Assembly: GCA_964571855.1 (NCBI GenBank)
Contig: CAZNDO010000045.1
Span: forward strand, 1 to 7,547
Reading direction: 5' to 3'
DNA: 7,547 nucleotides
Source: CAYYFX01 sp964571855
GTDB lineage: Bacteria; ARS69
Below are positions 6,886-7,547 of this stretch, piece after piece. The notes beneath the pieces are model-generated. The model made no database searches. It saw nothing but the letters and a program-made list of their open reading frames with translations, and was not told the DNA's origin. A program made the translations under genes and the position numbers. Positions within the stretch are counted from its first letter, which is position 1. Every line of letters begins with the position of its first letter.

Positions 6886-6905
6886 CGGGCCGCCCGGCCG
6901 GCCCG
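6886..6905 (+). terminator. GC-only hairpin after the PBP gene
   Basis: CGGGCC (6886-6891) pairs with GGCCCG (6900-6905), plus one inner G-C pair, giving a 7-bp stem that begins 27 nt after the PBP stop. It is followed by more GC-rich sequence (including CCGG/CCGG around 6905-6918) and no U-tract. It is placed where a terminator would be expected before the rpmG promoter. In DNA this GC-rich such stems also arise by chance, so the call is weak. Confidence 0.3.
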
Positions 6906-6946
6906 CCGGTCCCTGCCGGCGCCCCGGAACGACCCCAAGTCCGGCC

Positions 6947-6975
6947 TTGCTCCCTCCGCCCCCCCTCCGTATACT
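6947..6975 (+). promoter_or_regulatory. Promoter for rpmG-rpmB
   Basis: TTGCTC (6947-6952) and TATACT (6970-6975) are separated by exactly 17 nt. The -10 matches consensus at five of six positions, the -35 at three. The spacer is almost pure pyrimidine on the plus strand. The predicted start near 6982 leaves a leader of about 26 nt before GTG 7008. It is well placed to transcribe the ribosomal protein pair independently of the PBP gene. Confidence 0.65.
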
Positions 6976-7007
6976 CGCCGGTCTTTCTGCCCGAAGGGGG
7001 GAATCCC

Positions 7008-7175
7008 GTGGCCAAGGCGAACCGCGAGAAGATCCGCCTCGTGTCCAGCGCGGGGACCGGGTACTTCTACACGACCACGAAGAACCGGCGGACCCATCCG
7101 GACAAGGTCAAGTGCATGAAGTACGACCCGAAGGCCCGGAAGCACGTGGAGTTCGTCGAACAGAAGATGAAGTAG
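7008..7175 (+). CDS. rpmG: 50S ribosomal protein L33
   Basis: A small basic protein of the large ribosomal subunit, located near the E site. The 55-residue product reads MAKANREKIRLVSSAGTGYF at its start and contains TTTKNRRTHPDK, very close to the E. coli-type L33 in both length and wording. Only one cysteine (C36) is present, so this is the zinc-free form rather than the four-cysteine zinc-ribbon paralogue. GTG 7008 is chosen because AAGGGGGG (6994-7001) lies 6 nt upstream and the N-terminal MAK matches the family. It is followed after 31 nt by rpmB and is probably cotranscribed with it from the promoter at 6947-6975. Confidence 0.95.
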   Translation: MAKANREKIRLVSSAGTGYFYTTTKNRRTHPDKVKCMKYDPKARKHVEFVEQKMK

Positions 7176-7206
7176 GCCGGCGCGTCGCGCCGCACGGAGG
7201 ACGATC

Positions 7207-7443
7207 GTGAGCCGAATCTGCCAGGTCACCGGGGTGCGCACCCGGTACGGCAACAACGTCAGCCACGCGAACAACAAGACGCGTCGCCGCTGGCAGCCGA
7301 ACCTGACGTCGAAGCGCTTCTGGTTCGAGGAGGAGAACCGCTGGATCCGCCTCCGGATCTCCGCGAAGGGGATCAAGGAAGTGGACAAGCGGGGTCTGGC
7401 CGTGGTGGTGCGCGAGATGCGCCAGCGCGGTGTGAAGGTCTGA
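7207..7443 (+). CDS. rpmB: 50S ribosomal protein L28
   Basis: A large-subunit ribosomal protein of 78 residues, the usual length. The N-terminus MSRICQVTGVRTRYGNNVSH and the following NNKTRRRWQPNL are the L28 signature, and the C-terminal half (IRLRISAKGIKEVDKRGL) also fits. Only Cys5 is present, so there is no zinc-binding cysteine set. GTG 7207 is preceded by GGAGG (7196-7200) with 6 nt spacing. It lies 31 nt after rpmG in the order L33-L28, opposite to the rpmB-rpmG order of E. coli. No further ribosomal or modification gene follows within the window. Confidence 0.96.
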   Translation: MSRICQVTGVRTRYGNNVSHANNKTRRRWQPNLTSKRFWFEEENRWIRLRISAKGIKEVDKRGLAVVVREMRQRGVKV

Positions 7444-7466
7444 GGGAAGCGCGATACTGGGACGCG

Positions 7467-7534
7467 GCGGAGGGGCAGGTCGGGGTCCCTTCCGCGGGCC
7501 TCTGCGCGTGAACGCACCGCGCCCTTCGGGCGCG
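7467..7534 (+). terminator. Two GC-rich hairpins after rpmB, possible terminator
   Basis: A 9-bp stem with one G-U pair (GCGGAGGGG at 7467-7475 with CCCTTCCGC at 7487-7495) is followed by a perfect 7-bp stem with a TTC loop (CGCGCCC at 7518-7524 with GGGCGCG at 7528-7534). Neither has a U-tract. They are the only structure in the 104 nt between the rpmB stop and the window edge, where no coding frame is evident. They plausibly mark the end of the rpmG-rpmB transcript. Confidence 0.4.
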
Positions 7535-7547
7535 TGGCGTGCATGCT

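Overview
The window is a GC-rich, gene-dense bacterial chromosome segment made of housekeeping genes plus one secreted peptidase. The phylum cannot be fixed from it. A FlgD-like C-terminal Ig/sorting domain on the peptidase, the V1 signature of the 16S rRNA (GCGTGGATTAGGCATGCAAG), the high GC and the E. coli-like cysteine-poor L33 together suggest a Gram-negative lineage in or near the FCB superphylum, for example a Candidatus Eisenbacteria-like organism. That placement is an inference from remembered family features, not a search.

Left part (1-2163) is all on the minus strand. The 5' part of a 16S rRNA gene occupies 1-455 and runs off the left edge. Its leader, about 270 nt, has a boxA-like element and a run of small tetraloop hairpins. 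It is preceded by a near-consensus promoter (-35 TTGACT, 17 nt, -10 TAGATT) with A-tracts upstream. Before that lies tyrS, encoding a complete tyrosyl-tRNA synthetase, separated from the rrn promoter by a two-tier inverted repeat. So tyrS points into the rRNA operon.

Middle part (2164-6858) is on the plus strand. A divergent intergenic region carries a plausible promoter for a 750-aa exported M14 zinc carboxypeptidase. This protein appears to have a jelly-roll (MAM/immune-inhibitor-A-like) domain nested inside a fibronectin-III-like domain, and a C-terminal FlgD-like Ig domain. After an 89-nt spacer with a very strong hairpin comes a bifunctional class A penicillin-binding protein (GT51 plus transpeptidase) that starts at TTG 4723.

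Right part (6859-7547): a sigma70-type promoter drives rpmG (L33) and rpmB (L28), both starting at GTG with strong Shine-Dalgarno sequences, followed by GC-rich hairpins at the window's right end.

The genes serve translation (16S rRNA, TyrRS, L33, L28) and the cell envelope (PBP, exported carboxypeptidase). I see no mobile element, CRISPR array, tRNA gene, defence system or obvious foreign island. The more interesting signals are structural: the hairpin array in the rRNA leader, the nested-domain peptidase, strong hairpins without U-tracts at every protein-gene end, and a possible Shine-Dalgarno-masking helix before the PBP gene.
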